Shown: positions 25,738 to 36,488 of the stretch, piece by piece
Numbering within the stretch: the stretch's first letter is position 1
Layout: each line of letters starts with the position of its first letter
Assembly (NCBI GenBank): GCA_016719785.1
Contig: JADJYJ010000020.1
Coordinates: 1-64,000 of the forward strand
Length of the DNA stretch: 64,000 nt
Direction of reading: 5' to 3'
DNA from: Candidatus Amarolinea dominans
GTDB lineage: Bacteria > Chloroflexota > Anaerolineae > SSC4 > Amarolineaceae
Program-made: the position numbers and the translations under genes
Notes under the pieces: generated by a model
Databases searched by the model: none
What the model was told of the DNA's origin: nothing
Seen by the model: the letters and a program-made list of their open reading frames with translations, nothing else

Positions 25738-27204
25738 ATGAACGCGCCGTCTGCCGCGCCGCGGCTGCCTGCGCTGGAACGCCTGGCGGTGCGCCTGGCC
25801 CGTTGGTTGGACGCCAGCGGCGAGGCGCCGGCTGTGACGCGTTACCTGGGCTGGGCCATGCGCCGCCTGGGGGTGCGCTCCTTGCGCGAAGGTCAGCTCG
25901 AAGTCATCCTGGCCGCGCTGCGCCGCGAGTCGGTGCTGATGGTCAGCCCCACCGGTTCTGGCAAAACCCTCTGCTTCCAGGTCCCCACGTTGCTCACGCC
26001 CGGCATGGCCTACGTCATCTCGCCCCTGCGCGCCCTCATGAGCGAACAGGCCGCGGACCTGGCGCGGCGCCAGATCGCGGCGACCTTCATCAACAGCGAC
26101 CTGACGTCGGCCGAGAAGCGCCAGCGCTACCAGGCCCTGCACGATCAGCAGATCAAGTTCTTCTTCGCCACCCCGGAGCGCTTCGATGCCAGCGTGGTGG
26201 GCGACCGTGAGGCGTCCCAGGCGCTGGCCGGTCGCCCCGCGTTCCTGGTGGTGGACGAGGCACACTGCATTGACCGCTGGGGTCGCGATTTTCGGCCCGC
26301 GTACAGCCGCCTGGACGACGTGCGCCGGCGCCTGGGCGCGCCGCCCGTGCTGGCCTTCACCGCCACGGCCGGGGTCAAAGCCCAGCGGCGCATCCTCGCC
26401 TCGCTGGGTGTGCCCCAGGCCCGCGTCGTGGTGACGGGCGTGGATCGGCCCAACATCAGCCTGCTGCGCCTGCCGCTGGAGGCCGATGAGGACCGCCTGC
26501 GCCTGGCCGCCAGCCTGCTGCGCCAGATGCCGGGCGGCCGGGCGATGATTTTTGTGCCGACGATCAAGGTGGGGCAACTCGTACAGGCTGGTTTGCAGGC
26601 GGTGGGCCTCGATCTGCCGTTCTACCATGCGCGCATGGGCAGCGGGGAGGAACGTGCGCACCTGCTGGCGCGCTTCATGGGGCGTGAGCAGCCCGCGGCG
26701 CCGGCCGTCATCTGCACCAACGCCTTCGGCCTGGGGTTGGATCTGCCCGATGTGCGCCTGGTCATCCATTGGCAGCATCCGGCCTCGGTTGAGGATTACG
26801 TGCAGGAATTTGGCCGCGCCGGCCGCGACGGCAAACCGACCGTGGCCGTGCTCTTCACGCGGCCGCGGGAGATCGGTCTGCTGCGCTTCATGGCGGAGAA
26901 AACCGTGGAGCAGGCTGGGTTGGACGAACAGGCGGCCGGCGAGGCGCTGCAGATCAAGCTGGAAGCCATCGAGGATTTGCGTGCGCTGGTCAGTCAGCGC
27001 CAGCGCTGCTTTCGCCAGGGGCTGCTGGCCTACTTCCGGCCGGACGCTGCGCTGCCGGCCGCGCCGGTCTCCGCGGCGCGGCGCGTGCTGGCCTGGGTCT
27101 TCGAAGAACCGCGGCGCATCACGCCCACCCGCGTCTGCTGCGACGCCTGCAATCGCGTCACCCCGGCCAATGCAGTCGCCTGGGCCGCCCGCGCCATGCA
27201 GTGA
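25738..27204 (+). CDS. RecQ-family ATP-dependent DNA helicase
   Basis: A superfamily 2 helicase of 488 residues. Motif I SPTGSGKTLCFQ, Ia ISPLRALMSEQ, DEAH-type box VVDEAHCIDRWG, motif III FTATAG, V NAFGLGLDLPDVR and VI QEFGRAGRDG are in order. The C-terminal zinc region is seen as QRCFRQGLLAYF and VCCDACNR. It lacks a visible HRDC domain and is shorter than E. coli RecQ. It unwinds DNA 3' to 5' in repair. A GTG two codons earlier is an alternative start. Confidence 0.88.
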   Translation: MNAPSAAPRLPALERLAVRLARWLDASGEAPAVTRYLGWAMRRLGVRSLREGQLEVILAALRRESVLMVSPTGSGKTLCFQVPTLLTPGMAYVISPLRALMSEQAADLARRQIAATFINSDLTSAEKRQRYQALHDQQIKFFFATPERFDASVVGDREASQALAGRPAFLVVDEAHCIDRWGRDFRPAYSRLDDVRRRLGAPPVLAFTATAGVKAQRRILASLGVPQARVVVTGVDRPNISLLRLPLEADEDRLRLAASLLRQMPGGRAMIFVPTIKVGQLVQAGLQAVGLDLPFYHARMGSGEERAHLLARFMGREQPAAPAVICTNAFGLGLDLPDVRLVIHWQHPASVEDYVQEFGRAGRDGKPTVAVLFTRPREIGLLRFMAEKTVEQAGLDEQAAGEALQIKLEAIEDLRALVSQRQRCFRQGLLAYFRPDAALPAAPVSAARRVLAWVFEEPRRITPTRVCCDACNRVTPANAVAWAARAMQ

Positions 27205-27266
27205 CCGGCTCGCGGCCTGCCTCCTCACGACGCAGTTCCTCGCGGATGACGCGGCCCGGAATTCAG

Positions 27267-27291
27267 ACAGGATGCACAGGATTGACAGGAT
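27267..27291. repeat. ACAGGAT-type dispersed repeat
   Basis: Three near-copies of ACAGGAT(T/G) spaced nine to ten bases. A related copy is at 56103-56136. Here it interrupts the end of a gene fragment. Confidence 0.75.
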
Positions 27292-27306
27292 ATTCGGATT
27301 TGCCTG

Positions 27307-27435
27307 GTTTCCGGCGGTCCCGTAGCGCAGGTTGGCGCGGAAGTCGGCCACCTGCTGCGCCCGGCCGGTGAAATCGGACTGCTGGCGTTTGCGGTGAATG
27401 TCTTGCAGGCTGGGAATGGTTGTCTTGTTGGTCAT
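27307..27435 (-). pseudogene. N-terminal fragment of a STAND-like NTPase
   Basis: About 43 residues beginning MTNKTTIPSLQDIHRKRQQ and containing FTGRAQQVADFRANL. This resembles the start of large ATPase/TPR proteins in which FVGR...F..NL precedes the P-loop. The frame then runs into the ACAGGAT repeat and no P-loop follows. Its ATG overlaps the stop of the BrnA-like frame. Family assignment rests on a short match. Confidence 0.45.
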
Positions 27436-27644
27436 GGCGGTGATTCACTCCTTGTGCCCACCGCCGCATCCTCACGGCCTGGTTCCTCGCGGATGATGCG
27501 GCGCAGCGCTTCTTCCAGGGTGTTGCGTTTGCGTGGCGCAGGCTTGAGGCCGACGCGGAATGTGGCCCGATCCAGGTCAGCCTGCGTGATCTGGGGGTAG
27601 TCATCCCGTTCATCGAAGGTTTCGGAAGAATAGATGTTGCTCAT
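27432..27644 (-). CDS. BrnA-like antitoxin, degraded C-terminus
   Basis: About 70 residues: MSNIYSSETF, then QITQADLDRATFRVGLKPAPRK, the typical start of BrnA/CopG-type antitoxins. The expected ribbon-helix-helix strand is missing; instead RNTLEEALRRIIREE follows, which matches the usual final helix of such proteins. An internal deletion is the simplest reading. A near-copy of the sequence around LRRIIREE lies at 27224-27260. It overlaps the end of the BrnT fragment, as intact brnTA loci do. Confidence 0.55.
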   Translation of the reverse strand: MSNIYSSETFDERDDYPQITQADLDRATFRVGLKPAPRKRNTLEEALRRIIREEPGREDAAVGTRSESPP

Positions 27645-27795
27645 GTTTATCAGCCTCACGCATTGATATGATGCGAATTTCGTTTTCGGTTTCAGTATGC
27701 ACGATCACCACGACTTTGCCGCGCAGCAAGCCCAGAGTCACCCATCGCTGTTCGCCATAATCCTCGCGATCGTCTTCGAAGGTGAAAACGGCGTC
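27610..27795 (-). pseudogene. BrnT toxin C-terminal fragment
   Basis: The frame DAVFTFEDDREDYGEQRWVT, then LGLLRGKVVVIVHTE and EIRIISMREADKHE, is the C-terminal two thirds of a BrnT RNase. The N-terminus (usually WDPAKA...N..KHGVSF) is absent; an in-frame TAA precedes DAVF and no start is available. The upstream DNA belongs to another gene fragment, so a deletion has fused the two. Confidence 0.7.
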
Positions 27796-27860
27796 CGCTT
27801 ACGAACTGACATCGAATAGCGCCCCTGTGCATCACGAAAGATGCGATATGTCCAGAGCAT
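27738..27860 (-). CDS. 40-residue fragment of a small hypothetical protein
   Basis: Starts MLWTYRIFRDAQGRYS after a strong GGAGG ribosome site, then changes into an out-of-frame reading of the BrnT fragment. The first 16 residues resemble the start of a widespread small hypothetical protein. It is probably non-functional. Confidence 0.4.
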   Translation of the reverse strand: MLWTYRIFRDAQGRYSMSVRKRTPFSPSKTIARIMANSDG

Positions 27861-27924
27861 CAGTTCTCCCTCCTGCGCGGGCTGCCAAACCACGGCAGTC
27901 CATGAAAGCGCAACGCATTTGCGC

Positions 27925-29505
27925 TTACAGGTCGTTGCCTGAATAGGACTGGTTGAACGATTTGTTGCAGAGGGGGAAGTCGGGCACGATGTTGTTGAGC
28001 AGGGCAAAGGAGAGCGCGGGCCAGTTGACGAAGGAGGGGTCCTTGACTTTGACGCGGTAGAGCTTGCCGCCGGCGTCGGCCATGACCCAATGCAGAATGG
28101 CGCCGCGCCACCCCTCCACCAGGCCGAAGGCCGGCTCCCACGCGGGCAGCGCGCCGAGCGGCGCGGTCAGCGGCCCGGGCGGGAGCGCGGTCAGCGCCTG
28201 CTGGATGAGCCGTACGGCCGCGGCCACCTCTTCCACGCGCGCCATCGTGCGCGCATGCACATCCCCCGCAGTATAGACCGGCGCCGCGAAGCTGAGTTCA
28301 CCGTAGGCGGCAAACGGATGGTCGCGGCGCACGTCTATGTCCAGGTTGGAGGCGCGTGCGACATAGCCCAGGACGCCGTGGTCCGCGGCGGTGGCCTGGG
28401 TCAGACGCCCGGCGCCGTCCAGCCGGTCGCGCACCATCGAATTGTCCAGGCTGATGGCAACCACCTCGTTGAAATCGGCCAGGACAGCAGCCAGTTCGGC
28501 CGCCAGATTCAGATCGGCGGGCAGGTCGTGGCCGACGCCGCCGGGCACGATGCCGCCGCGCAGCAGGCGGTTGCCGGTCAGCCGCTTGTTGAGCCGCAGC
28601 AGCCGCTCGCGGATGCGGAAGCACTGCGAATGGGCAAAGGCGAAGCCGGTGTCGTTACAGATGGCCCCGAAATCGGCCACATGGTTGTAGAGCCGCTCCA
28701 TTTCCAGCAGGACCACACGCAGGTAACGCGCGCGCGGCGGCGCCTCACAGCCAGCCAGCGTCTCCACGGCCTGACAATAGGCCAGCGAGTGGCCGATGGT
28801 CGTGTCGCCGGAGATGCGCTCGGCCAGTTCCACGCCCTGCGCGGGTGTGCGACCCTCGAAGAGCTTTTCCGTACCCTTGTGCGTGAAATAGAGGCGGATC
28901 TTCAGGTCAATCACCGTTTCGCCCACCACGCTGAAGCGAAAATGGCCCGGTTCGATGATGCCGGCATGCACAGGCCCCACCGGAATCTCGTAGACCCCTT
29001 CGCCGCCCACCGGCAGGAAGGGAAAGCCGGCGCCATCATCGTGAAAGTCGGCCGGCGGCGTCGCGTCCTTGCGCAGGGGGTGATAGCTCTCCGGCCAAAA
29101 TCCGTGCCGCACCAGGGGCCGGCGGTCCGGTTGACCGACCGCCTCGATGCCGAAGAGGTCTTTGATCTCGCGCTCGAAACGCGAGGTCGGATAATAGAAC
29201 GTGGCCATGGAGGGAATCGTGAGGTCGTCAAGCGGCAGCTGCTCGGTGGCGTGCAAGAACCAGTTGTGACGGTCGTTGACAAACAGGTAATGTACTTCCA
29301 GCTTGTCCAGGTCGGCGCTGCGGTCGTTGGCAACCATCAGCGCCAGTTCGGTCTGAAAATCGGCGCGCAGCAGTTGGGCCAGGGACGGGGCCGCGCCGCG
29401 CTCGATCTGACAGTGGAGTTCATTGCCCCGCCGGATGTGCAGGGCGATGACCCGCTCAGCGAACGCCGCGGTCAGAACAGATTGAAGACGAGCAAAATCA
29501 GTCAT
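27925..29505 (-). CDS. hydrogenase-4/complex-I-like large subunit without NiFe ligands
   Basis: About 526 residues fusing a NuoC-like 30-kDa part (about 1-170, with YPTSRFEREIKDLFGIEA) to a NuoD/HycE-like 49-kDa part (from VGPVHAGIIEPGHFRF). In NiFe hydrogenases two CxxC motifs bind the metal. Here the first is replaced by ERISGDTTIGHS and the second by DPSFVNWPALSFAL, so no NiFe centre can form. This matches the energy-converting-hydrogenase-related (Ehr) complexes. It is the last gene of a six-gene operon. ATG 29505 has GGTGA nearby; a GTG three codons earlier is possible. Confidence 0.88.
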   Translation of the reverse strand: MTDFARLQSVLTAAFAERVIALHIRRGNELHCQIERGAAPSLAQLLRADFQTELALMVANDRSADLDKLEVHYLFVNDRHNWFLHATEQLPLDDLTIPSMATFYYPTSRFEREIKDLFGIEAVGQPDRRPLVRHGFWPESYHPLRKDATPPADFHDDGAGFPFLPVGGEGVYEIPVGPVHAGIIEPGHFRFSVVGETVIDLKIRLYFTHKGTEKLFEGRTPAQGVELAERISGDTTIGHSLAYCQAVETLAGCEAPPRARYLRVVLLEMERLYNHVADFGAICNDTGFAFAHSQCFRIRERLLRLNKRLTGNRLLRGGIVPGGVGHDLPADLNLAAELAAVLADFNEVVAISLDNSMVRDRLDGAGRLTQATAADHGVLGYVARASNLDIDVRRDHPFAAYGELSFAAPVYTAGDVHARTMARVEEVAAAVRLIQQALTALPPGPLTAPLGALPAWEPAFGLVEGWRGAILHWVMADAGGKLYRVKVKDPSFVNWPALSFALLNNIVPDFPLCNKSFNQSYSGNDL

Positions 29506-29517
29506 AGGATTCACCGA

Positions 29518-30996
29518 TCAGGGCGCAATAATTTGCACGCTTTGCTTGAGCAGCGTTGCCAGGGGCGCGGGCAGCGTCAGGCCGAGCGTGACCAGGAAGA
29601 CGACGCTGAGCACCAGCAGCGCGGTGCGCCAACTGGCGCGCTCTCCCAGGCTGACCGCGGCGGGCGGCGCGCCGTAGAGCATGCGGTTGAGGTGGGAGAT
29701 GAACGAGGCAAAGATGATGGCCAGCAGCGCCAGGACGCCGCCCATCAGCCAGGGCTGACCCTGGGCAAAGCCGGCGCGTATCAGGGCGTATTCACTGATG
29801 AAGATGCCGCCGGGCGGCAGTCCGATCAGAATCAGCAGGCCGGCGGCAAAGAGCGCACCGGTCCAGGGCAGCGCTTTGAGCAGGCCGTGCGTGTTGGCGA
29901 TCAGGGGCGAAACGAATCTTTGTTCGATGGTGTCCACGAGCAGGAACATGAGCGATTTCGCCGCGGTGTGGTTGACCAGGTGCAGCAGGGCTGCCCAGGC
30001 GCCCAACGGCCCCAATCCCAGGCCCAGGCAGATCAAGCCGGTGTGTTCGATGCTCGAATAGGCCAGCATACGTTTGTAATTGGTGGTCAGCACGACGCTG
30101 AAAGCTGCGATCAGCAGGGAGAGCACGCCGAGCGCGATGAGCAGGTTGTCGGTGAAGCCGCTGCCCAGGGTGATGTCGGCCACAGCCTTCCAGCGCACAA
30201 TCGCCAGCATGGCGACGGCGAAGAGCGCCGAGGACATCAGGGCGGTGAGGGGCGGGGGCGCTTCGCCGTAGGCGTCTGGCTTCCAGGTGTGCATGGGGGC
30301 AATGCCGGCCTTGGCGCCGTAGCCTACGAGCAGGAAGACGAAGGCGATCTGCATCACTTCACGGTGCAGGACCGGCGCCATCGTGAGCAGCACATCCCAG
30401 TTGAGGGCATTTTCGATGCGCCCGGAGAGGGCTACGAAATCGAAATAGGCCAGCACCGTGCCGGCAAACGCCAGCGCAATGCCAACCGAGCTGAGCAGGA
30501 TATATTTCCACGAGGCTTCCACCGACGCCTTGCTCAGCCTGAGCGGAATGATGAACGCGGAGAAGATGGTGGTGGCCTCGATGGCAATCCACATCACCCC
30601 TACGTTGTTGGCCGCGACCGCCAGCAGCATCATGGCAATGAACAGGTTGACGAAGATCTGATAACGACGCAACTGAGCGTCGTCGAAGCGCGCGGCGCCG
30701 CCCACGCCAGGACTGAGCCAGAGCGTCAGCGCGGCAACGGCGGCGACGCACACCATAATCAGGGCCGCCAGGCTATCCGCGCGCAGCACTTCAGCCAGCG
30801 CGAGCGGGCCGAGAGCGATGCCCCACACCGGCGCCTCGTGACCGGCAATGGCCTGGCTGGCGAAGATGAGCGCCGCGGCCAGGGGCAATAACGACAGGCA
30901 GGCATTGACCCATCCGACCCACGAGCGATAGGGGCGAACAACCGCGGCCAGCAGGGCGGCCAGCAAGGGTGGAAGCAAGAGCAAAAAGAAGGTCAT
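29518..30996 (-). CDS. proton-pumping membrane subunit, HyfF/NuoN-like
   Basis: A 492-residue multi-pass protein of the Mrp/NuoL-M-N antiporter family. Many hydrophobic helices are visible, with the conserved channel region IAPMHTWKPDAYGEAPPPLT and VNHTAAKSLMFLLVDTIEQR. It belongs to the membrane arm of the complex and should carry ion translocation. ATG 30996 is taken as start; an extension of seven residues is possible. Confidence 0.88.
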   Translation of the reverse strand: MTFFLLLLPPLLAALLAAVVRPYRSWVGWVNACLSLLPLAAALIFASQAIAGHEAPVWGIALGPLALAEVLRADSLAALIMVCVAAVAALTLWLSPGVGGAARFDDAQLRRYQIFVNLFIAMMLLAVAANNVGVMWIAIEATTIFSAFIIPLRLSKASVEASWKYILLSSVGIALAFAGTVLAYFDFVALSGRIENALNWDVLLTMAPVLHREVMQIAFVFLLVGYGAKAGIAPMHTWKPDAYGEAPPPLTALMSSALFAVAMLAIVRWKAVADITLGSGFTDNLLIALGVLSLLIAAFSVVLTTNYKRMLAYSSIEHTGLICLGLGLGPLGAWAALLHLVNHTAAKSLMFLLVDTIEQRFVSPLIANTHGLLKALPWTGALFAAGLLILIGLPPGGIFISEYALIRAGFAQGQPWLMGGVLALLAIIFASFISHLNRMLYGAPPAAVSLGERASWRTALLVLSVVFLVTLGLTLPAPLATLLKQSVQIIAP

Positions 30997-31059
30997 GTGC
31001 AATCTCTTGTGGTGCAAAGGAAACTTCCGCAGTCTCCAGGGCCTCGGAAGTCTGTCAAC

Positions 31060-31719
31060 TCAGTGTCTGAGTTCGCTCAATTGGTCCACGTCAATCGAGT
31101 CGAAGGTGCCGTGAATGTGATAGACGAAGACCTGCATCACCAGGAAGCCCATCAGCACATCCAGGAACACGCCCAGCTCGACAATCAGGGGGATGCCATA
31201 GGTGCCCAGCGCAGCCAGCAGCGCGATGCCATTTTCCAGCACCAGGAAGCCGACGATTTGGGTGAGGGCCTTTTTGCGGGTGACGACCACGAACAGGCCG
31301 ACGAAGATCAGGCCCATGGCCAGGGGCATGGCCCCGCGCGTGGGCAGTGTGCTGACCGCGACGAGGGGCCGCGTGATGGCATAGGCCAGCAGCACCAGGA
31401 CGCCGGCCAGGATCAGCGACGTTGCCACGTTGATGTAAGGCTGATTCTCCCCTTCCGCGCCGAACCGCTGCTGCAAACGCCCCAGGTAGAGCGGCAGGAC
31501 GATGACTTTGAGGACCACGAAGAACGCGGCCACGAAGATCAACTCGGGATCACCGTCGAAAACGCCGATCGCGACGAAGATGGCTGCCAGCACAGCCGAC
31601 TGCCAGCGAAAGGCAGAGACGTAGGCTTGCAGGCTGCGCCGCCACAGGAGCATGATGCCAAAGAGCAGGGCCACGCTCGAACCCAGGGTTGTCACTTGAG
31701 TCACTAAGGCAGCGTTCAT
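31060..31719 (-). CDS. membrane subunit HyfE-like
   Basis: A 219-residue protein with about seven transmembrane helices. It contains the NuoK-like segment IVGFLVLENGIALLAALG. HyfE-type subunits join the antiporter-like parts of group 4 hydrogenase-like complexes. It lies between the HyfC- and HyfF-like genes, the usual order. Confidence 0.85.
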   Translation of the reverse strand: MNAALVTQVTTLGSSVALLFGIMLLWRRSLQAYVSAFRWQSAVLAAIFVAIGVFDGDPELIFVAAFFVVLKVIVLPLYLGRLQQRFGAEGENQPYINVATSLILAGVLVLLAYAITRPLVAVSTLPTRGAMPLAMGLIFVGLFVVVTRKKALTQIVGFLVLENGIALLAALGTYGIPLIVELGVFLDVLMGFLVMQVFVYHIHGTFDSIDVDQLSELRH

Positions 31720-31744
31720 AGTTCGTCTTTCATGGGCAGGCAGC

Positions 31745-32685
31745 TCATTTCAACAGGAATGATGAGGTGACGGCCAGCAGCGCCAGCACGAATGACATGC
31801 TGAGCAGCTCTGGCACGCGGAACAGGCGCAGCTTGGCGACCCGTGTTTCGACGACGGCCACGACCGCGCCCAGGATCGCGAGCTTGACCAACAGGGTCAC
31901 GAGCGCAATCGCCAGCGCGGCCGGGGTGAGCGTGGTGGCGACGCCCCAGGGGACAAAGAGATTGGCCAGCAGGGCAAAGAAGACCGTCAGTTTGAGCCAC
32001 GACGCCCACTCGATCAGCGCCAGGTAGCGGCCCGAATACTCCAGGATCATGGCCTCGTGAATCATCGTCAGTTCCAGGTGGGTGGCGGGGTTGTCCACCG
32101 GCAGCCGTCCGGTCTCGGCCAGGGTGACGATGAAGAGCGCGGTGAAGGCCAGCAGATGGCCGGGGCTGATGGCGACGTCGGGATGGGCCAGGGTCTCGGT
32201 GACGATGCGCCCCAGGTTGGTGGAACCGGCGCCCAGGGCCAGGCCGAAGATCGAGAGGGCAATGGTCGGTTCGGCAATGGCCGCGACGGTCATTTCACGG
32301 CTGGCGCCCATGCCGCCAAACGCGGTGCCCGGATCGAGACCGGCCAGCGCCAGGAAGAAGGTGCCCAGCAGCAGCAGGTAGACCACCACGAGCAGGTCGC
32401 CCAGCGCGTCGAAGGGTAGCGGCGCCGCGATGAGCGGAATCAGGCAGGTCACAGCCACGGTGCTGCCAAAGACGATGTACGGCGCAAAGCGAAAGAGCCA
32501 CGAGGCGTTGTGCGACATGACCACTTCTTTGCCAAAGAGTTTCCTCAGCTCGAAGTAGGGCTGCCAGGGCGCTGCCCCGCGGCGGTTTTGCAGCCGCGCC
32601 TTCAGCCAGCGCACGAAGCCCACCAGCCCTGGCGCCAGCAGCAGCGCCAGGAGCACTTGAAAACCTTCCAAGAGATATGCGGTCA

Positions 32686-32686
<1 letters not shown>
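31745..32686 (-). CDS. membrane subunit HyfC/NuoH-like
   Basis: A 313-residue multi-pass NuoH/EchB-family protein that links the membrane arm to the electron-transfer arm. Typical segments are APYIVFGSTVAVTCLIPLIA, LAGLDPGTAFGGMGASREMT and ETGRLPVDNPATHLELTMIH. The ATG at 32686 overlaps the HyfB-like stop (TGATG), implying coupled translation. Confidence 0.92.
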
Positions 32687-34728
<2,042 letters not shown>

Positions 34729-34756
34729 GGTTTGCCCAAGGAGTGAGAGGTAGAAA

Positions 34757-35275
34757 TCAACGCGGCGGCCTTCGGTTCAGCGCGGTCAAAATGCCGGCCA
34801 GGATGTCGGCGGGTTCGGGCGGACAACCGGGCACGAAGACATTCACAGGGATCACCTGGTCCACGCTGCCGGTCACCGCATAGCTGCCGGCAAAGACGCC
34901 GCAGGTCTGGCTGCAGTCGCCCACGGCCACGACCAGCTTGGGATTAGGCGTGGCCTCGTAGGTCTTGCGCAGGGGCACTTCCATGTTGCGGGTGACCGGA
35001 CCCGTGACCAGCAGCAGGTCGGCGTGGCGCGGAGAGGCCACGAAGTGAATCCCAAAGCGCTCGCTGTCATACACCGGACTGGTCAGGCCGCTGATTTCGA
35101 TTTCGCAGCCGTTGCAGGAACCGGCATCCACCTCGCGCACGGCCAGCGCACGGCCGAACAGCCGCTGCGCCTGGGCGTTGACGGCCTTGACCAATTGCAC
35201 GACTTCGTCTGCATCAGGGCCAAGCGGCTCCGTGACGATTCCTGTCTGAAAGATCTTACGAAAAAGACTGGGCAT
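34757..35275 (-). CDS. NuoB/hydrogenase small-subunit-like iron-sulfur protein
   Basis: A 172-residue electron-transfer subunit. All four ligands of an N2-type 4Fe-4S cluster are present: C54 and C57 (GSCNGCE), C121 (GDCSQTC) and C151 (PGCPPEP). It pairs with the large subunit at 27925 and begins the operon. ATG 35275 is preferred over a TTG at 35326 because a ribosome-like GAAGAGG precedes it. No ferredoxin-like HyfA or HyfH gene accompanies it, so the electron donor is unknown. Confidence 0.88.
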   Translation of the reverse strand: MPSLFRKIFQTGIVTEPLGPDADEVVQLVKAVNAQAQRLFGRALAVREVDAGSCNGCEIEISGLTSPVYDSERFGIHFVASPRHADLLLVTGPVTRNMEVPLRKTYEATPNPKLVVAVGDCSQTCGVFAGSYAVTGSVDQVIPVNVFVPGCPPEPADILAGILTALNRRPPR

Positions 35276-35341
35276 GACTGACTTACGCCTCTTCTCCCAA
35301 CTGTTCCAACATGGAACGGGTGTCAATCAGGTGATTGTTGC

Positions 35342-35369
35342 ATTCTATGTACAGATTTGATTGTGTCAA
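35342..35369 (-). promoter_or_regulatory. promoter of the hydrogenase-like operon
   Basis: TTGACA (35364-35369), 16-base spacer, TAGAAT (35342-35347) on the minus strand, about 65 bases before the first ATG. Confidence 0.75.
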
Positions 35370-35611
35370 GCTGATAACCGCACCTCTAGCTGCACAAGAT
35401 CAATGACTGCTCCAACCTGGATCAAAAAACTCATTCCGATGATCCCGTCTATTTCGAAGCCATAATCCATTGCCCCGACTTCGATTTCGAAGTCATGGAC
35501 ATGGAGTTCACCTACGCTCAACTCATCAACGCGTTTGGCATACACGAATTCAGCGCCGCCGACGCCGTGAATCCGGCTTGAACTACGTCTCAGGTTCCTG
35601 CAATAACCCAA
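35366..35611 (-). pseudogene. truncated retropepsin-like aspartic protease
   Basis: Up to 81 residues, of which GVGGAEFVYAKRVDELSVGE and FEIDGIIGMSFLIQVGAVID match the second half of small bacterial retropepsin-like proteins. The catalytic D(T/S)G loop that should lie about 50 residues earlier is absent; upstream DNA shows no continuation. The apparent start MGYCRNLRRSSS is not homologous. It is probably a remnant. Base composition is lower in GC than neighbouring operons. Confidence 0.6.
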
Positions 35612-35743
35612 TCGTAGCGCCTGATCTGTAGCGACAATTCCTCGTCTGAATCATCTGTAACTGAGGGTTTCCAGGCCATAGATTCTGACCCTGGTATGTC
35701 ACTTTGCGCTAACATAGGACAAGCCATACTTGCAATCGGATTC

Positions 35744-36004
35744 TCATAACGCTCTCCGAATTCCAAGCCAGTGACGTTCTGGGATATCAAGTACGGCCCG
35801 ATTGGTGTGGAAGACATACAACTCGCGCTGTGGGGCTTCACGATGCAGTTGGAGATAGCTTCGCAGCGCTGTTGGCGAATCAGGAAACGCGCTGATAACC
35901 GCCAACTGGTCCAAGATGCGCCTATTTGCCTCTGAATGAGCCTTGATCGCTTCGACGAGCAGCCACTGATGTGGGTAGTGATCACGAATCTCTTGCCACT
36001 TCAT
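35744..36004 (-). CDS. hypothetical protein paired with the retropepsin-like gene
   Basis: An 86-residue protein starting MKWQEIRDHYPHQWLLVEAI and ending RHWLGIRR. The ATG at 36004 has AGAGGA eight bases upstream. Small proteins of this type commonly precede a retropepsin-like gene, and the truncated gene at 35366 is the matching partner. Function is unknown. The pair may be a small mobile or accessory unit. Confidence 0.65.
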   Translation of the reverse strand: MKWQEIRDHYPHQWLLVEAIKAHSEANRRILDQLAVISAFPDSPTALRSYLQLHREAPQRELYVFHTNRAVLDIPERHWLGIRRAL

Positions 36005-36199
36005 TTTGATTCCTCTCGACTCCTCTCGACTCCTCCGCTGTGACAGGTCTGCATTGACACGGTCAACCGTCAACCGAGTTGCCTGCTGTATCCGAGAATG
36101 CAACTCGAATCATGTCCCCGTCACTGCCCGCAGTCTACTCTCATCCTAATCGGTTGTCAACTGACGCCGACTGCCGGGAGCATAGGGCAGTTTTCGCAA

Positions 36200-36228
36200 T
36201 TGACAAGCGGGTATACCTGTGCTAAACT
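36200..36228 (+). promoter_or_regulatory. promoter of the arginine operon
   Basis: TTGACA (36200-36205), 17-base spacer, TAAACT (36223-36228). It lies 260 bases before argC, leaving a long leader that holds a short ORF and a terminator. The his promoter uses the same TAAACT -10. Confidence 0.85.
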
Positions 36229-36242
36229 TGACTCACTGCAAA

Positions 36243-36332
36243 ATGCAAGGGCGATGCAGGCAAATCGAGCAAAGGATTGAGACACGCATGATGCTTCAGA
36301 TTCCCTCCCCTAGGAGCCCACAGAGGTTGTAG
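36243..36332 (+). CDS. candidate Arg-rich leader peptide of the arg operon
   Basis: A 29-codon frame (MQGRCRQIEQRIETR, then MMLQIPSPRSPQRL) begins 15 bases after the -10 element. Six of 29 codons are arginine, four of them AGG, rare in such a GC-rich genome. It ends 78 bases before the terminator at 36411. The layout resembles ribosome-mediated attenuation, but the Arg codons are spread out and no clear antiterminator was found. Confidence 0.45.
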   Translation: MQGRCRQIEQRIETRMMLQIPSPRSPQRL

Positions 36333-36410
36333 CCGGACGTTAAAGTCTGGGTCAGCGCGTTTTGGGCCACTCCCAGGGTGGGGATCAACAGTGTGTCACG
36401 GTCAAACGAG

Positions 36411-36435
36411 AGCTCTCCAGGCGGAGAGCTTTTTT
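36411..36435 (+). terminator. intrinsic terminator in the argC leader
   Basis: AGCTCTCC and GGAGAGCT form a perfect 8-bp stem with loop AGGC followed by TTTTTT. It lies between the promoter and argC (start 36489), so it must be regulated or leaky. A 9-base pair of complementary segments, 36359-36367 and 36439-36447, brackets it. Confidence 0.9.
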
Positions 36436-36488
36436 GTTGCCCAAAACCAGGGGTATGACAAGCGAGTGAGCGTAAGGACAAGGCCAGG

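Noticed and set aside
28090..30891. 933-codon open frame on the plus strand
   Set aside because: It is antisense to the well-conserved HyfG- and HyfF-like genes and arises from GC-rich codon bias; its translation is Gln/Arg/Gly-rich with no motifs.
36243..36435. T-box riboswitch upstream of argC
   Set aside because: AGGGTGG is present near 36375, but the rest of the T-box consensus and a specifier stem were not found, so it is kept only as an unclassified attenuator.
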